From: Actinomycetes bacterium
GTDB lineage: Bacteria; Actinomycetota; Coriobacteriia; Coriobacteriales; Eggerthellaceae
DNA length: 64,000 nucleotides
NCBI GenBank assembly: GCA_023394615.1
Contig: JAEXAI010000015.1
Coordinates: 62,001 to 126,000, forward strand
Reading direction: 5' to 3'
Each line of letters starts with the position of its first letter. The stretch's first letter is position 1. Positions 8,948 to 17,066 of the stretch are shown here, one piece after another. The notes beneath the pieces were generated by a model that was not told the DNA's origin, made no database searches, and worked only from the letters and a program-made list of their open reading frames with translations. The position numbers were made by a program, and so were the translations under genes.

Positions 8948-10273
8948 ATGATTTGGCGGTGCGGATCATACGCATTCGATTCAAAGATGCCCATTGTGAT
9001 GGGCATCTTGAACGTTACCCCGGATTCCTTTTCAGACGGTGGGCTCTATGATGATTTTGATTCTGCTGTAGCCGCTGGCCTGCAGATGGTCGAAGATGGC
9101 GCTCTAATCGTGGATGTGGGAGGAGAATCTACCCGTCCTGCCTCCACGCCAGTGAGCGAAGAACAAGAGCTGGCGCGCGTTATCGATGTGGTGCGCGAAC
9201 TGGCTTCACACGACATCTGCGTTAGCATCGATACGCGCCATGCGTCGGTGGCTCGTGCTTGTGTGCAGGCCGGTGCGTCCGTGATAAACGACGTATCGGG
9301 CTTTCGCGACCAGGCGATGGTGGACGTGGCTCGGAGTTGTCAAGCTGGCCTTGTGGTAATGCATATGCAGGGCACGCCCGACACTATGCAAAACGACCCC
9401 GTTTACAGCGATGTGGTCGTTGAGGTTCGTGACTACCTGCAGGTTCAGGCGCAGATGCTGCAAGATGCCGGCATCGATCGCGACCGCATATGCATCGATC
9501 CCGGTCCGGGGTTTGGCAAGACCGCCTCGCAGACCATGGAACTGGTTCGCAATCTACAGGAATTCGTTCATTTGGGTTATCCGGTGATGATTGCGGTGTC
9601 GCGCAAAAGTTTCATCGGCTCTGCCTACCACATTGACGACCCGCTTGAGCGCGATCAAGCAAGCGCGCAAGAGGCGCTGCTAGCTTGCGAGCAAGGGGCA
9701 TCGGTGGTCAGGACCCATAACGTGGCGTTGACGGTGGAGACTTTGGCTGATTTGCGACCCTATGTGCTGTTGGGACTAGGATGCAACGTCGCTTTAGTGG
9801 CGAACCCTGGAGAAGAGGCGGAAGGTAAGATTGCGCAGTTGGACAAGGCCATTGCCGATTTGTGCATAATGCCTGATTCGCAGGTCATCGATGTGTCCGG
9901 CTATTACGAAAGCGAGCCGGCCTACCTAGAAGACCAAGAGGATTTCATAAATGCGGTCGTACTGATGCGTACCGGGCTGCCCCCGAAAGAGCTGCTCGAC
10001 TACATCCACGCCATCGAAAATGCGCTTGGCCGCGTACGCGAACAGAAAAACGGTCCGCGAACCTGTGACATAGATATACTGGATTACCAATTGTATGTAA
10101 GCGAATTCGAGGAGCTGACGCTTCCCCATCCGGGTGTCTGTGAGCGCGATTTTGTCGTAAAGCCGCTGCTTGAGATACTGCCTCGCCACATACTAGCTGA
10201 TGGGACGCCTGTGACGTCCGATGCTGTAAAAGTGGGAAAGGCAACGAAGTGGAAACGGAACCAGAAACTGTAG
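8948..10273 (+). CDS. folP-folK: Fused dihydropteroate synthase-HPPK (FolP-FolK)
   Basis: One 441-aa protein covering two consecutive folate steps. Residues about 13-270 are dihydropteroate synthase: MGILNVTPDSFSDGG, VDVGGESTRPAS, INDVSGF, GPGFGKT and SRKSFIG are all present. Residues about 275-430 are 6-hydroxymethyl-7,8-dihydropterin pyrophosphokinase, with NGPRTCDIDIL and LPHPGVCERDFVVKPLLEI. The usual LGSNLGD start of HPPK reads LGLGCNVAL. Domain order is P then K, the reverse of the HPPK-DHPS proteins of plants and fungi. No stop or frameshift separates the halves. The ATG follows the ftsH stop with no gap, and the MATE gene overlaps its 3' end. folB and folE are not in the window. Confidence 0.92.
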   Translation: MIWRCGSYAFDSKMPIVMGILNVTPDSFSDGGLYDDFDSAVAAGLQMVEDGALIVDVGGESTRPASTPVSEEQELARVIDVVRELASHDICVSIDTRHASVARACVQAGASVINDVSGFRDQAMVDVARSCQAGLVVMHMQGTPDTMQNDPVYSDVVVEVRDYLQVQAQMLQDAGIDRDRICIDPGPGFGKTASQTMELVRNLQEFVHLGYPVMIAVSRKSFIGSAYHIDDPLERDQASAQEALLACEQGASVVRTHNVALTVETLADLRPYVLLGLGCNVALVANPGEEAEGKIAQLDKAIADLCIMPDSQVIDVSGYYESEPAYLEDQEDFINAVVLMRTGLPPKELLDYIHAIENALGRVREQKNGPRTCDIDILDYQLYVSEFEELTLPHPGVCERDFVVKPLLEILPRHILADGTPVTSDAVKVGKATKWKRNQKL

Positions 10274-11715
10274 AAGGCGGCAAGCCGCAGACGGGCCATG
10301 CTCGTGTCGACCGTATGGGCACCGGATCTATTCCGAAGCTCATCGTGGAATTCGCCGTACCTTCCATCATCGGCATGGTGGTGAACGGTACCTACAATAT
10401 CGTTGATTCCATATTCTTGGGGCAGGCAATGGGCTCGGTGGGCCTTTCCGCCGTCACCGCTGCAAACCCCGTTATGACACTGTTCATGGCTATCGCGATG
10501 CTTATCGGTAACGGCGGCAACGCGCTGGCTGCCCTGCGTTTGGGCGAAGGCAAACACGACGAGGCCGAACGCAGCTTGGGTAACACGGTCACGTTGTGCA
10601 TTGTTGCTGCCATAATAATTGCGGTGCTGGCGAACGTGCCCGTATGCATCGATGCGTTGCTCTCGCTGTCAAGCGCCACGCCGGAAGTGTGGGAATACGC
10701 GAAAGTCTTCATTCAGATTATCAGCGTCGGATTCATATTCCAGTGCATTGGCATGGGCGTGAACAACTTCATACGTACGGCCGGTGCACCCAACAGAGCG
10801 CTGGGGACCATGTTGGTCGGTACATTTTCCTGCATTGTCCTCAACTATCTTTTCGTGATGGTAATGGGCATGGGTATCGTGGGAAGCGCGCTTGCAACGG
10901 TGCTCGGTCAGGCGGTCTCGTGCGTTTGCGTGCTGTGGTATTTCCTTCTCACAAAAGACGTTCCTTTCAAGCTGCGTTTGAGCGCCATGTCGCTGCGGGG
11001 CAAGGTTGTGGGAATGATTTTGTCGCTGGGTTTTGCCAGCTTCGTTATCCAGTGCGGAATGGCCGTGGTGAACTTCGTGCTGAACTCGCTTTTGGTGAAG
11101 TATGGGGCGATGGATGCGTTGGGTGCTGATGGCGCGCTGGCTTCGGTAGGCGTGGTACACAGGATTGCGATGTTCACGGTGTTCCCGTTAATCGGTACTG
11201 CTACGGCGCTGCAGCCCCTTTTGGGATACAACTACGGTGCTCACTTATACGCTCGCGTGAAGACCACTTTGAAGGACGGCATCATCGGCGCGACAGGCAT
11301 CGCCCTGCTGATGTGGGTTATCGTGCACGTTTTCGCGACGCCTATCGTGAGCCTGTTCGGTATCACCGATCCCGCGATGGCTGATTTCACCGCGTTCGCC
11401 ATGAAGGTACAACTGATGTTGCTGCCGTTCGTGGGCTTTCAAATCGTCGGCTCGAACTACTTCCAGGCAACGGGTCAGCCGCTGAAATCGGCGTTCTTGT
11501 CTCTGACGCGCCAGATACTATTCCTGATTCCGCTCTATTGCATCCTGCCAGAGGTGCTGCCTCGATTGATTCCTGAGTGCACGGGTTTGGACGCATTGAT
11601 CATGTCTGTGCCAACGGCTGATTTCTTGGCTATATTCACCACGTTGCTGTTCATATTGCACGAGGTGAAGCGTATAAACAAGCTGCAAAGCGGAGAGCTG
11701 AAGGCAAAGTTCTAA
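10249..11715 (+). CDS. MATE-family multidrug/Na+ antiporter
   Basis: Polytopic inner-membrane exporter of 488 aa with about twelve hydrophobic segments in two homologous halves, as in the MATE family (NorM/DinF/MepA type). Near the N-terminus a GSIPKLIVEFAVPSIIGM segment leads into the first helix. The GTG start at 10249 lies within the folP-folK 3' end (25-base overlap), which suggests translational coupling. The cargo is unknown. It ends close to the convergent thioesterase gene with no clear terminator between. Confidence 0.9.
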   Translation: METEPETVEGGKPQTGHARVDRMGTGSIPKLIVEFAVPSIIGMVVNGTYNIVDSIFLGQAMGSVGLSAVTAANPVMTLFMAIAMLIGNGGNALAALRLGEGKHDEAERSLGNTVTLCIVAAIIIAVLANVPVCIDALLSLSSATPEVWEYAKVFIQIISVGFIFQCIGMGVNNFIRTAGAPNRALGTMLVGTFSCIVLNYLFVMVMGMGIVGSALATVLGQAVSCVCVLWYFLLTKDVPFKLRLSAMSLRGKVVGMILSLGFASFVIQCGMAVVNFVLNSLLVKYGAMDALGADGALASVGVVHRIAMFTVFPLIGTATALQPLLGYNYGAHLYARVKTTLKDGIIGATGIALLMWVIVHVFATPIVSLFGITDPAMADFTAFAMKVQLMLLPFVGFQIVGSNYFQATGQPLKSAFLSLTRQILFLIPLYCILPEVLPRLIPECTGLDALIMSVPTADFLAIFTTLLFILHEVKRINKLQSGELKAKF

Positions 11716-11735
11716 AGAGCACGCGGCGGCCGGTA

Positions 11736-12143
11736 TTACAGCAGAAACATCGTGAACGTAGTTTCCGATATCAGTTTGCCGTCATCGCTGCGCACAACCA
11801 CTTTGTGAACTGCGGTCGAACGTCCGCAATGGTCAGTGGTGCACTCTATTTCAAGAGGAGCGATGGGGCACTTGCGGATGTAGTTGATGTTGCCGGTTAG
11901 TGCCACGTTGTCCCGCCCACAGGTAGTGCAGCCCATGCCGGCTACCACTTCGCCCATCATGTAGATGAATCCGCCGTGGACGTTGCCATGATAGTTCATC
12001 GATTCTTTCGGCGGTGTGAAGCGGCATATCACATGCCCGCGTTCAGCGAGCGTTATCTGCATGCTTTGCAGCTCGGGCAATGCCGGGATATTTTTGCGCA
12101 GTTCCTCTTCGGGGAATTCGTCTTTTCCAACGTAATCGCTCAT
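11736..12143 (-). CDS. PaaI/YbgC-type hotdog-fold thioesterase
   Basis: A 135-aa single-domain hotdog protein, probably an acyl-CoA or aryl-CoA thioesterase. The NYHGNVHGGFIYMMGEVVAG segment (about 50-69) is the PaaI-family active-site helix, with the conserved HGG and an acidic residue on the helix. The length is typical. It is divergent from the MFS gene and convergent with the MATE gene. The substrate cannot be assigned. Confidence 0.87.
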   Translation of the reverse strand: MSDYVGKDEFPEEELRKNIPALPELQSMQITLAERGHVICRFTPPKESMNYHGNVHGGFIYMMGEVVAGMGCTTCGRDNVALTGNINYIRKCPIAPLEIECTTDHCGRSTAVHKVVVRSDDGKLISETTFTMFLL

Positions 12144-12289
12144 AAGGTCTCCTAATCGTCGATTTTTGTGGCGCGGCCCCAGTCTAGTCCAAATGTCCGT
12201 TTCTGTTCAGGCAATAAAGAATATAATGACGGATTACGAAAAGAACGAATGAATTGATGCGAGATTAATAGTTGGAGTTTATAACCCAT

Positions 12290-13795
12290 ATGGAAAAACA
12301 GCCCGAAACCGAAACTTCTAGCGCTGTAACCGACCAGAATCATGAGACTATCGTTGACGTCCCAGCTAAAAACAACTCGGTTGCTGATGCCCCCGCCAAA
12401 AACCCCGGCGACCGTATGCCGCCGCATTCAATTGGATATGCTGGACTTACCATTATGCTGTTCGGGGGTATGCTAGGCGGCCTTACTCAAACGGCGATGA
12501 ACACGCTACTCTCCACAGTCGTGCTTGATTTGGGTGTACCGGTATCGACGGGCCAGTGGCTGATAAATATTTTTCCGCTGTGCCTGGGAGTCATTATCCC
12601 CCTTTCCGGATTTCTTTCGCGGCATTTCAAACCCAGAAGCCTGTTTTTGTTTGCAGTGGGTCTTTTCATCATTGGGACGACGATAATTGCGGTGTCGTCC
12701 TCGTTTGCTCTGCTGCTCGTTGGCAGGATTTTCCAAGGATGCGCCACCGGTGTGATATTTCCCTTGTTGCAAACGATTGGTCTCACGCATTTTCCCCGCA
12801 GCAAAAGTGGCGTGGTCATGGGCTTTATCGGGCTGACGATGGGCTTTGCGCCAAATGTTGGCCCCACCATCGCTGGAGCGTTTTCAACGGCTTTCGGTTG
12901 GCGAAGCTGTTTTTTGTTTCTGCTGGTATTCTCCTCAATCGTGCTTGCAATCGCTATTCCCTTCTTGCGTAAAACGCCTTCGCTTGGCAAAGGCGATGAT
13001 CGCATCGACACCGTGTCGGTAGTGTTTTCCACTTTGGGATTCGGCGGTTTGCTGCTAGGCTTGTCCGATGCGTCCCAATACAGCATCGGTAGTTGGATGT
13101 GCCTTGTTCCCTGCACAGTGGGCGTTGTGTTTTTAGCTGCGTTCTGCGTAAGGCAGGGGCGGGTGGACAATCCCCTTATCAAGATGGATGTTTTCAGCTA
13201 CAAGGCATTCAGTATCGGCACCGTGATCGTGTGCCTGTTGTTCTGCGCTTTCATTGGCGTAACGTTGGTCATTCCGCTTGACGTGCAGACTGTGCACGGT
13301 CGCAGTGCATTGGAGTCGGGTTTGGTATTGTTGCCCGGAGTGATAGGTGCGCTTGTTGCCAGTCCCCTTGCGGGAGCGCTGATGGATCGCATCGGCGCAC
13401 GCCCTGTTTGCTGTGTCGCCACTTTGCTCGTGTTGCTGGGCACGTTTATGCTGCTTGATCTGGGGAATATGGATTCGCTTGTGGAAGTGAGTATGTGGCA
13501 AACCGTCCGCACGCTTGGAATATCGTCTCTGATTATGCCCGTGACCACGTGGAGCTTGAACGCATTGCCTATGGAGTTGATTCCCGATGGCTCATCGATG
13601 ACCAATTCCGTGCGTCAGATTACGGCCGCATTGGGCACAGCTGTGATGGTGCTTCTGATGTCTGCGGGAACGGCAGGTGGTGCTGCGACAGCGCAAGGCG
13701 TCAACGATGCCATGATGTTCTCGTTTGCCGTGACCGTGCTGTTGGCGGTGCTGTGCTTTGCGTTCGTGAAAGATCGTGGTCAGCGGAATCGCTGA
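12290..13795 (+). CDS. MFS drug exporter, DHA2 (EmrB/QacA) family
   Basis: A 501-aa permease with about fourteen hydrophobic segments after a 45-residue hydrophilic, Pro/Thr-rich N-terminus. An antiporter-type motif (GRIFQGCATGVIFPLLQT, with NVGPTIAGAFSTAFGWRSCF after it) places it in the DHA2 proton-antiporter group. The ATG at 12290 is preferred over an in-frame TTG at 12272, because TTGGAG at 12272-12277 is the plausible ribosome site. It is monocistronic and divergent from the thioesterase. Just after the stop a small GGGC-CAT-GCCC stem with TTT (13799-13813) may be a weak terminator. Confidence 0.9.
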   Translation: MEKQPETETSSAVTDQNHETIVDVPAKNNSVADAPAKNPGDRMPPHSIGYAGLTIMLFGGMLGGLTQTAMNTLLSTVVLDLGVPVSTGQWLINIFPLCLGVIIPLSGFLSRHFKPRSLFLFAVGLFIIGTTIIAVSSSFALLLVGRIFQGCATGVIFPLLQTIGLTHFPRSKSGVVMGFIGLTMGFAPNVGPTIAGAFSTAFGWRSCFLFLLVFSSIVLAIAIPFLRKTPSLGKGDDRIDTVSVVFSTLGFGGLLLGLSDASQYSIGSWMCLVPCTVGVVFLAAFCVRQGRVDNPLIKMDVFSYKAFSIGTVIVCLLFCAFIGVTLVIPLDVQTVHGRSALESGLVLLPGVIGALVASPLAGALMDRIGARPVCCVATLLVLLGTFMLLDLGNMDSLVEVSMWQTVRTLGISSLIMPVTTWSLNALPMELIPDGSSMTNSVRQITAALGTAVMVLLMSAGTAGGAATAQGVNDAMMFSFAVTVLLAVLCFAFVKDRGQRNR

Positions 13796-13893
13796 TGGGC
13801 CATGCCCTTTGACTCGCTTTGATCTCCGGGTGTTTCTAGGATTTGAAATGAACCAGTGAGATTTGGGGAAGCAATCTTCGAGGGTGGGCGCGT

Positions 13894-14005
13894 GGTTAAG
13901 AAAGCCCACGCTTAAGAAAGCTCGCGGTTAAGAAAGCTTGCAGTCAAGAAAGCTCGCGGTTAAGAAGGTGCGCGCTTAAGAAAGCGCGTGGTTTCGAAGG
14001 CGTGC
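13894..14005. repeat. Seven tandem copies of a 16-base unit
   Basis: Seven uninterrupted 16-mers of the form GGTTAAGAAAGCTCGC: copies begin at 13894, 13910, 13926, 13942, 13958, 13974 and 13990. Copies 1-6 keep TTAAGAA (TCAAGAA in copy 4); the last is degenerate (GGTTTCGAAGGCGTGC). The period is not a multiple of three and no open frame uses it. Without unique spacers it is not a CRISPR. Confidence 0.9.
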
Positions 14006-14019
14006 CTGATAGGTGTAAA

Positions 14020-14250
14020 AAAAGTGCAGTATTAGGCAAATTACGTAGTCGATACCTCAGTTTTGCCAGAAAAGTGCAATACTTGGTTCGAAATTGACTT
14101 ATTGTATTCGTAAATTTCATTGAGTGAAGTTCGTTTCAAAAGCCTTCCTGCATCATCGCAGGTCAGAGGCGTGAATGAAAAAGGTGCCCTCAAAGCCAAG
14201 CACGAGATTTGCCTAATACTGCACTTTTCTTGCAAAACTGAGGTATCGAC
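14020..14250. repeat. Inverted-repeat element A (MITE-like)
   Basis: Bases 14020-14041 are exactly complementary to 14207-14228 (22 of 22). Bases 14048-14082 are complementary to 14216-14250 (32 of 35), so the right arm matches two adjacent left-hand blocks that are themselves partial direct repeats. The core is about 125 bases. No transposase or target-site duplication is recognised; a mobile-element remnant or a long structured RNA are both possible. Confidence 0.75.
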
Positions 14251-14312
14251 TTCGAAAAGCAGGGCAGTGGCCTCGAAAACGAGGGGACTGATCTCGAAAA
14301 GCAGGGCAGTGG
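14250..14312. repeat. Three tandem 21-base units
   Basis: CTTCGAAAAGCAGGGCAGTGG, a diverged middle copy and a near-exact third copy follow directly on the right arm of element A. With a period of seven codons, an open frame across them reads SKSRAVA / SKTRGLI / SKSRAVV. That frame lacks a good ribosome site, so it is not called as a gene. Confidence 0.8.
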
Positions 14313-14350
14313 TCCTGTAGGCGGTGATTTAAATGCAAATCACTAAGGAA

Positions 14351-14382
14351 ATGTAAACCAATAAGAAAATAGTAGTTTACAA
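14351..14382. promoter_or_regulatory. BirA-type biotin operator upstream of bioY
   Basis: ATGTAAACC and AGTTTACAAT are separated by 15 bases, matching the bacterial BirA box TTGTAAACC-N14-16-GGTTTACAA. The right half overlaps the -35 element of the probable bioY promoter, so biotinyl-AMP-bound BirA would block transcription. The repressor itself is not in the window. Confidence 0.85.
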
Positions 14383-14404
14383 TCGGTCATCATCCTATTA
14401 TAGT
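14376..14404 (+). promoter_or_regulatory. Probable bioY promoter
   Basis: TTTACA (14376-14381) and TATAGT (14399-14404) are 17 bases apart. The -35 hexamer sits inside the right half of the BirA-type operator. The transcript would have a leader of about 155 bases before the bioY ATG; a T7 run at 14511-14517 in that leader has no clear stem. Confidence 0.6.
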
Positions 14405-14566
14405 TGGACGAGCGATAATTCGACCGCGAAAAAGCTGTGCGCATATGCGAGCAAGATTGTGCATACCACGTGCTGTTATTTGCATTGCTGCCCACCTGCG
14501 CTCGGCGTTTTTTTGACGTGTTGTTTATTGCTTAAGTTCACACGTTGACTCAGAAAGAAGTGTTTC

Positions 14567-15139
14567 ATGGAAAAGACCGTTTCGAAAACTTCCGCCCGCA
14601 CCCGCTCTCTTGCTTTTTGCGGACTCTCCATTGCCTTGATGGCTGTTTCGGCTTGGATAACCGTGCCTTTGGGTCCGGTTCCATTTACCCTGCAGACTTT
14701 TGTGATGGTGTTCGTCATTCTGGCGTTGAAACCGAAAGAGGCCTTGGTATCCATTGGTATCTATCTGGTGATGGGCGCTATCGGTCTGCCGGTGTTCTCC
14801 AGCATGCGCGGCGGCATTTCTGTTTTGGCGGGCCCGACCGGCGGATTTCTATGGGGCTTTTTCTTGGGCGCAATTGCGGCGATTCTCGTGATGAAAGTGA
14901 TGCCTTCGCGCAGCGGCAAGGACGTTTCCGCCAAGCGCGCATTTGTCCTGGATTTGTGCGTAGCCGTCGTGTTCATGGTCGTGTGTTATGCATGCGGTTG
15001 GGCATGGTTGGCCTTCTCATCCGGCATGTCTGCGCAAGCTTCCTTTGCGGCGGCGGTTGCTCCGTTCATCCTTATCGATGCATGCAAAATGGTTGCGGCA
15101 GTGTTGGTGGCGCAGGCGGTTCGCCGCGCTGTGCACTAG
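14567..15139 (+). CDS. bioY: Biotin transporter substrate-binding subunit
   Basis: The biotin-binding membrane S component of an energy-coupling-factor transporter (190 aa, about six hydrophobic segments). The TVPLGPVPFTLQTF segment near residues 33-46 and VFSSMRGGISVLAGPTGGF near 77-96 are BioY signatures. No ATPase or T component is adjacent, so it probably uses the shared ECF module or works alone. AGAAAGAAG precedes the ATG. The BirA-type operator about 200 bases upstream gives strong independent support and predicts repression when biotin is plentiful. Confidence 0.95.
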   Translation: MEKTVSKTSARTRSLAFCGLSIALMAVSAWITVPLGPVPFTLQTFVMVFVILALKPKEALVSIGIYLVMGAIGLPVFSSMRGGISVLAGPTGGFLWGFFLGAIAAILVMKVMPSRSGKDVSAKRAFVLDLCVAVVFMVVCYACGWAWLAFSSGMSAQASFAAAVAPFILIDACKMVAAVLVAQAVRRAVH

Positions 15140-15180
15140 CCAATTGCGAAATTGCCACGAACCGTCTTGTGAAATGTCCG

Positions 15181-15222
15181 CATCGCGGTACTGATTTCGC
15201 GGTGCTGACCTCGCAGTACGTT
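15181..15222. repeat. Three tandem 14-base units
   Basis: CATCGCGGTACTGA, TTTCGCGGTGCTGA and CCTCGCAGTACGTT follow each other between bioY and the convergent histidine kinase gene, just reaching the kinase stop. It is another short-period tandem repeat in a non-coding junction. Confidence 0.65.
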
Positions 15223-16255
15223 AGTTTTTATCCGGTGGCAGCGAGGGAATAGCCACCACAAAGCACGCGCCGCCTTCGGGCGGCGTGAATGCTTCTACGG
15301 TACCGTCGTGCGCGTCTACGATGGATTTCACGATTGAAAGTCCCAGTCCGCTTCCACCGGTGTTGCGACAGCGCGAAGAATCGGTGCGATAGAATCGCTC
15401 GAACAAGAGTTTCGGGTCAGTATCCCCAAAACCTTCGCCATCGTCTTTTACGGCGACAACAGAATTACCCTCTACGCCGTAGAGCTGTACGGCGATATGT
15501 CCGCCTGGCTTTATGAAGTGGGTGGCGTTGTCTACCAAGTTCGAAACCACTTGCTTCAGACGGTCGCGATTGCCCAGCACATCAGGCGCCTCTCCGACGA
15601 TAGTCACGTTGGCTTGTCGGTCTTCCAGCACGGGTCGGAGCGCATCGACGGCTTCCTGTGCGATAGATTTCAGATTCACCCTGCTCAAATCCAGTATTTG
15701 GTCATCGCCTTCAATATGCTGCAGCGACAAGAGGTCGTTGGTTAGCCTCGTTAAACGCTCGCTTTCGGTAATAATGGTGGTGCAGAATTTTTGATGCAAC
15801 TCGGGAGGAAGGTCGGGGTCCTGCAACAGTTCAGCGTTGCCGCGGATGGCCGTAAGCGGAGTGCGAAGTTCATGGGCCACATCGCCTACGAAACGCATCT
15901 GCTGTTTCTCGCGACGTGCGAGATCGCTGCATTGCGAGAGAGAGGTTTCCAATAAATCCTTGAAGTCATCGGCCAACACATCCGCTTCGGCCAATGTGCC
16001 ATTTGAGGTGAAGTCAACGGATTCGTCGCCGTTGCGGTAGGCTGCGATTTTTTTAGCCAAAACGCGAAGAGGCTGTGAGACGAAGTATCCAATCAGCAGC
16101 GAAAGCAGGAACACGACAAGGGCGATAGGCACGATGGCCACAAACGCTCTCCAGTCGCTTCCGCCGAATACGCGGGTCAAAGCCACCATCACGAAACAGG
16201 CGAGCACGGCCAGCAGTGTTGCCAACAGTGCAAAATATACCCAAATCTTCTTAAT
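15221..16255 (-). CDS. OmpR-partner sensor histidine kinase
   Basis: Membrane sensor kinase with an N-terminal helix, a very short outer loop, a second helix (FVAIVPIALVVFLLSLLIGYFV), a HAMP-like linker, the HisKA motif FVGDVAHELRTPLTAIRG and a HATPase domain (N box SNLVDNATHF, G1 DDGEGFG, G2 SGLGLSIVKSI). With such a small outer loop it probably senses the membrane. The start is uncertain: the only good ribosome site (GAAAGGA, 16269-16263) is 7 bases from an ATT codon at 16255, giving 344 aa and a complete first helix; the first conventional codon is a TTG at 16225 (334 aa) without a ribosome site. It follows its response regulator in the same direction. Confidence 0.9.
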   Translation of the reverse strand: MKKIWVYFALLATLLAVLACFVMVALTRVFGGSDWRAFVAIVPIALVVFLLSLLIGYFVSQPLRVLAKKIAAYRNGDESVDFTSNGTLAEADVLADDFKDLLETSLSQCSDLARREKQQMRFVGDVAHELRTPLTAIRGNAELLQDPDLPPELHQKFCTTIITESERLTRLTNDLLSLQHIEGDDQILDLSRVNLKSIAQEAVDALRPVLEDRQANVTIVGEAPDVLGNRDRLKQVVSNLVDNATHFIKPGGHIAVQLYGVEGNSVVAVKDDGEGFGDTDPKLLFERFYRTDSSRCRNTGGSGLGLSIVKSIVDAHDGTVEAFTPPEGGACFVVAIPSLPPDKN

Positions 16256-16376
16256 GGCAGTTTCCTTTCAATCGGGCGACTGGTTTTTGCCCGGCTTCAC
16301 GTCTCATGTGCATGGCCTCACTGTGTCAGCAAGTCATGCGAATCGCGCGGCTCGGAGGGTCGAGCCCGTTTTTGCT

Positions 16377-17066
16377 CTATTGATGGAAGCGGTAGCCATA
16401 GCCGCGCACCGTCTCCACGATATGCGGGTCGTATCCAGCAGCGGCAATCTTGTCGCGCAGGCGTTTGATATGCGTGTCAACCGTTTTCGTCTCGGTTAGA
16501 TATTCCCAGCCCCAAGCATCGCGCAACAGGTCTTCGCGCGAAACCACCTTGCCGGCGCTTTTCATCAAAGCCGCCATCAGCTCGAACTCGCGCGGCGTTA
16601 AATCTATGTCGCCCTTGTCGCCGGTAGCCGTGTGAGCATCTTCATTGAGTGTGATTCCGCTGGCCACGATGGTGTGGCCGCTGGCCATCTGCCCATTCCC
16701 GCGACGCAACAAGGCGCGCACGCGGGCAATCAGCTCGCGTAGCCCGAACGGCTTCGCTAAATAGTCATCGCCGCCGATTTCCAATCCCACCACTTTGTCG
16801 AGCTCGGTGTCGCGCGCGGAAAGGAACAACACGGGTGCGTTTGTTTTGGCGCGTAGTCTGCGGCATAATTCATAGCCGTCCATGCCCGGCAGCATGATGT
16901 CGAGCACGAACAGTTCGTACTCGTTTTGGTTTGCCAAGGCCAAGGCATCTTCGCCGTTGTCGGAAACGTCGACTTCGAAACCTTCCTTTTTCAGCGCATA
17001 ACCGACGAAATCGGTGATATTCTGCTCGTCGTCCACGACGAGAATACGTGTAGGATTGTCGCTCAT
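16377..17066 (-). CDS. OmpR/PhoB-family response regulator
   Basis: A 229-aa regulator with an N-terminal receiver domain (ILVVDDEQ acidic pocket, phosphoacceptor Asp in FVLDIMLPG, conserved KPFGLREL) and a C-terminal winged helix (DLTPREFELMAALM, VDTHIKRLRDKI, VETVRGYGYRF). The ATG at 17066 was chosen because GGAGGA lies 4 bases upstream; longer in-frame starts add non-conserved residues. It is transcribed away from fhs and towards the kinase at 15221-16255. Confidence 0.93.
   Translation of the reverse strand: MSDNPTRILVVDDEQNITDFVGYALKKEGFEVDVSDNGEDALALANQNEYELFVLDIMLPGMDGYELCRRLRAKTNAPVLFLSARDTELDKVVGLEIGGDDYLAKPFGLRELIARVRALLRRGNGQMASGHTIVASGITLNEDAHTATGDKGDIDLTPREFELMAALMKSAGKVVSREDLLRDAWGWEYLTETKTVDTHIKRLRDKIAAAGYDPHIVETVRGYGYRFHQ

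Larger units (their letters stand above)
13796..14350. other. Repeat-rich non-coding gap after the MFS gene
   Basis: No convincing gene. The stretch holds a seven-copy 16-base tandem repeat (13894-14005), a pair of inverted repeats (14020-14250) and a three-copy 21-base repeat (14250-14312), listed separately. Short open frames on both strands within the inverted repeat read the same KTEVST peptide only because the arms are complementary. Confidence 0.7.

Noticed and set aside
13894..14005. CRISPR array
   Set aside because: The 16-base units are contiguous with no unique spacers, and no cas genes are in the window.
14041..14320. Small proteins on either strand of element A
   Set aside because: Both read a KTEVST peptide only because the DNA arms are complementary; neither has a ribosome site or a known domain.
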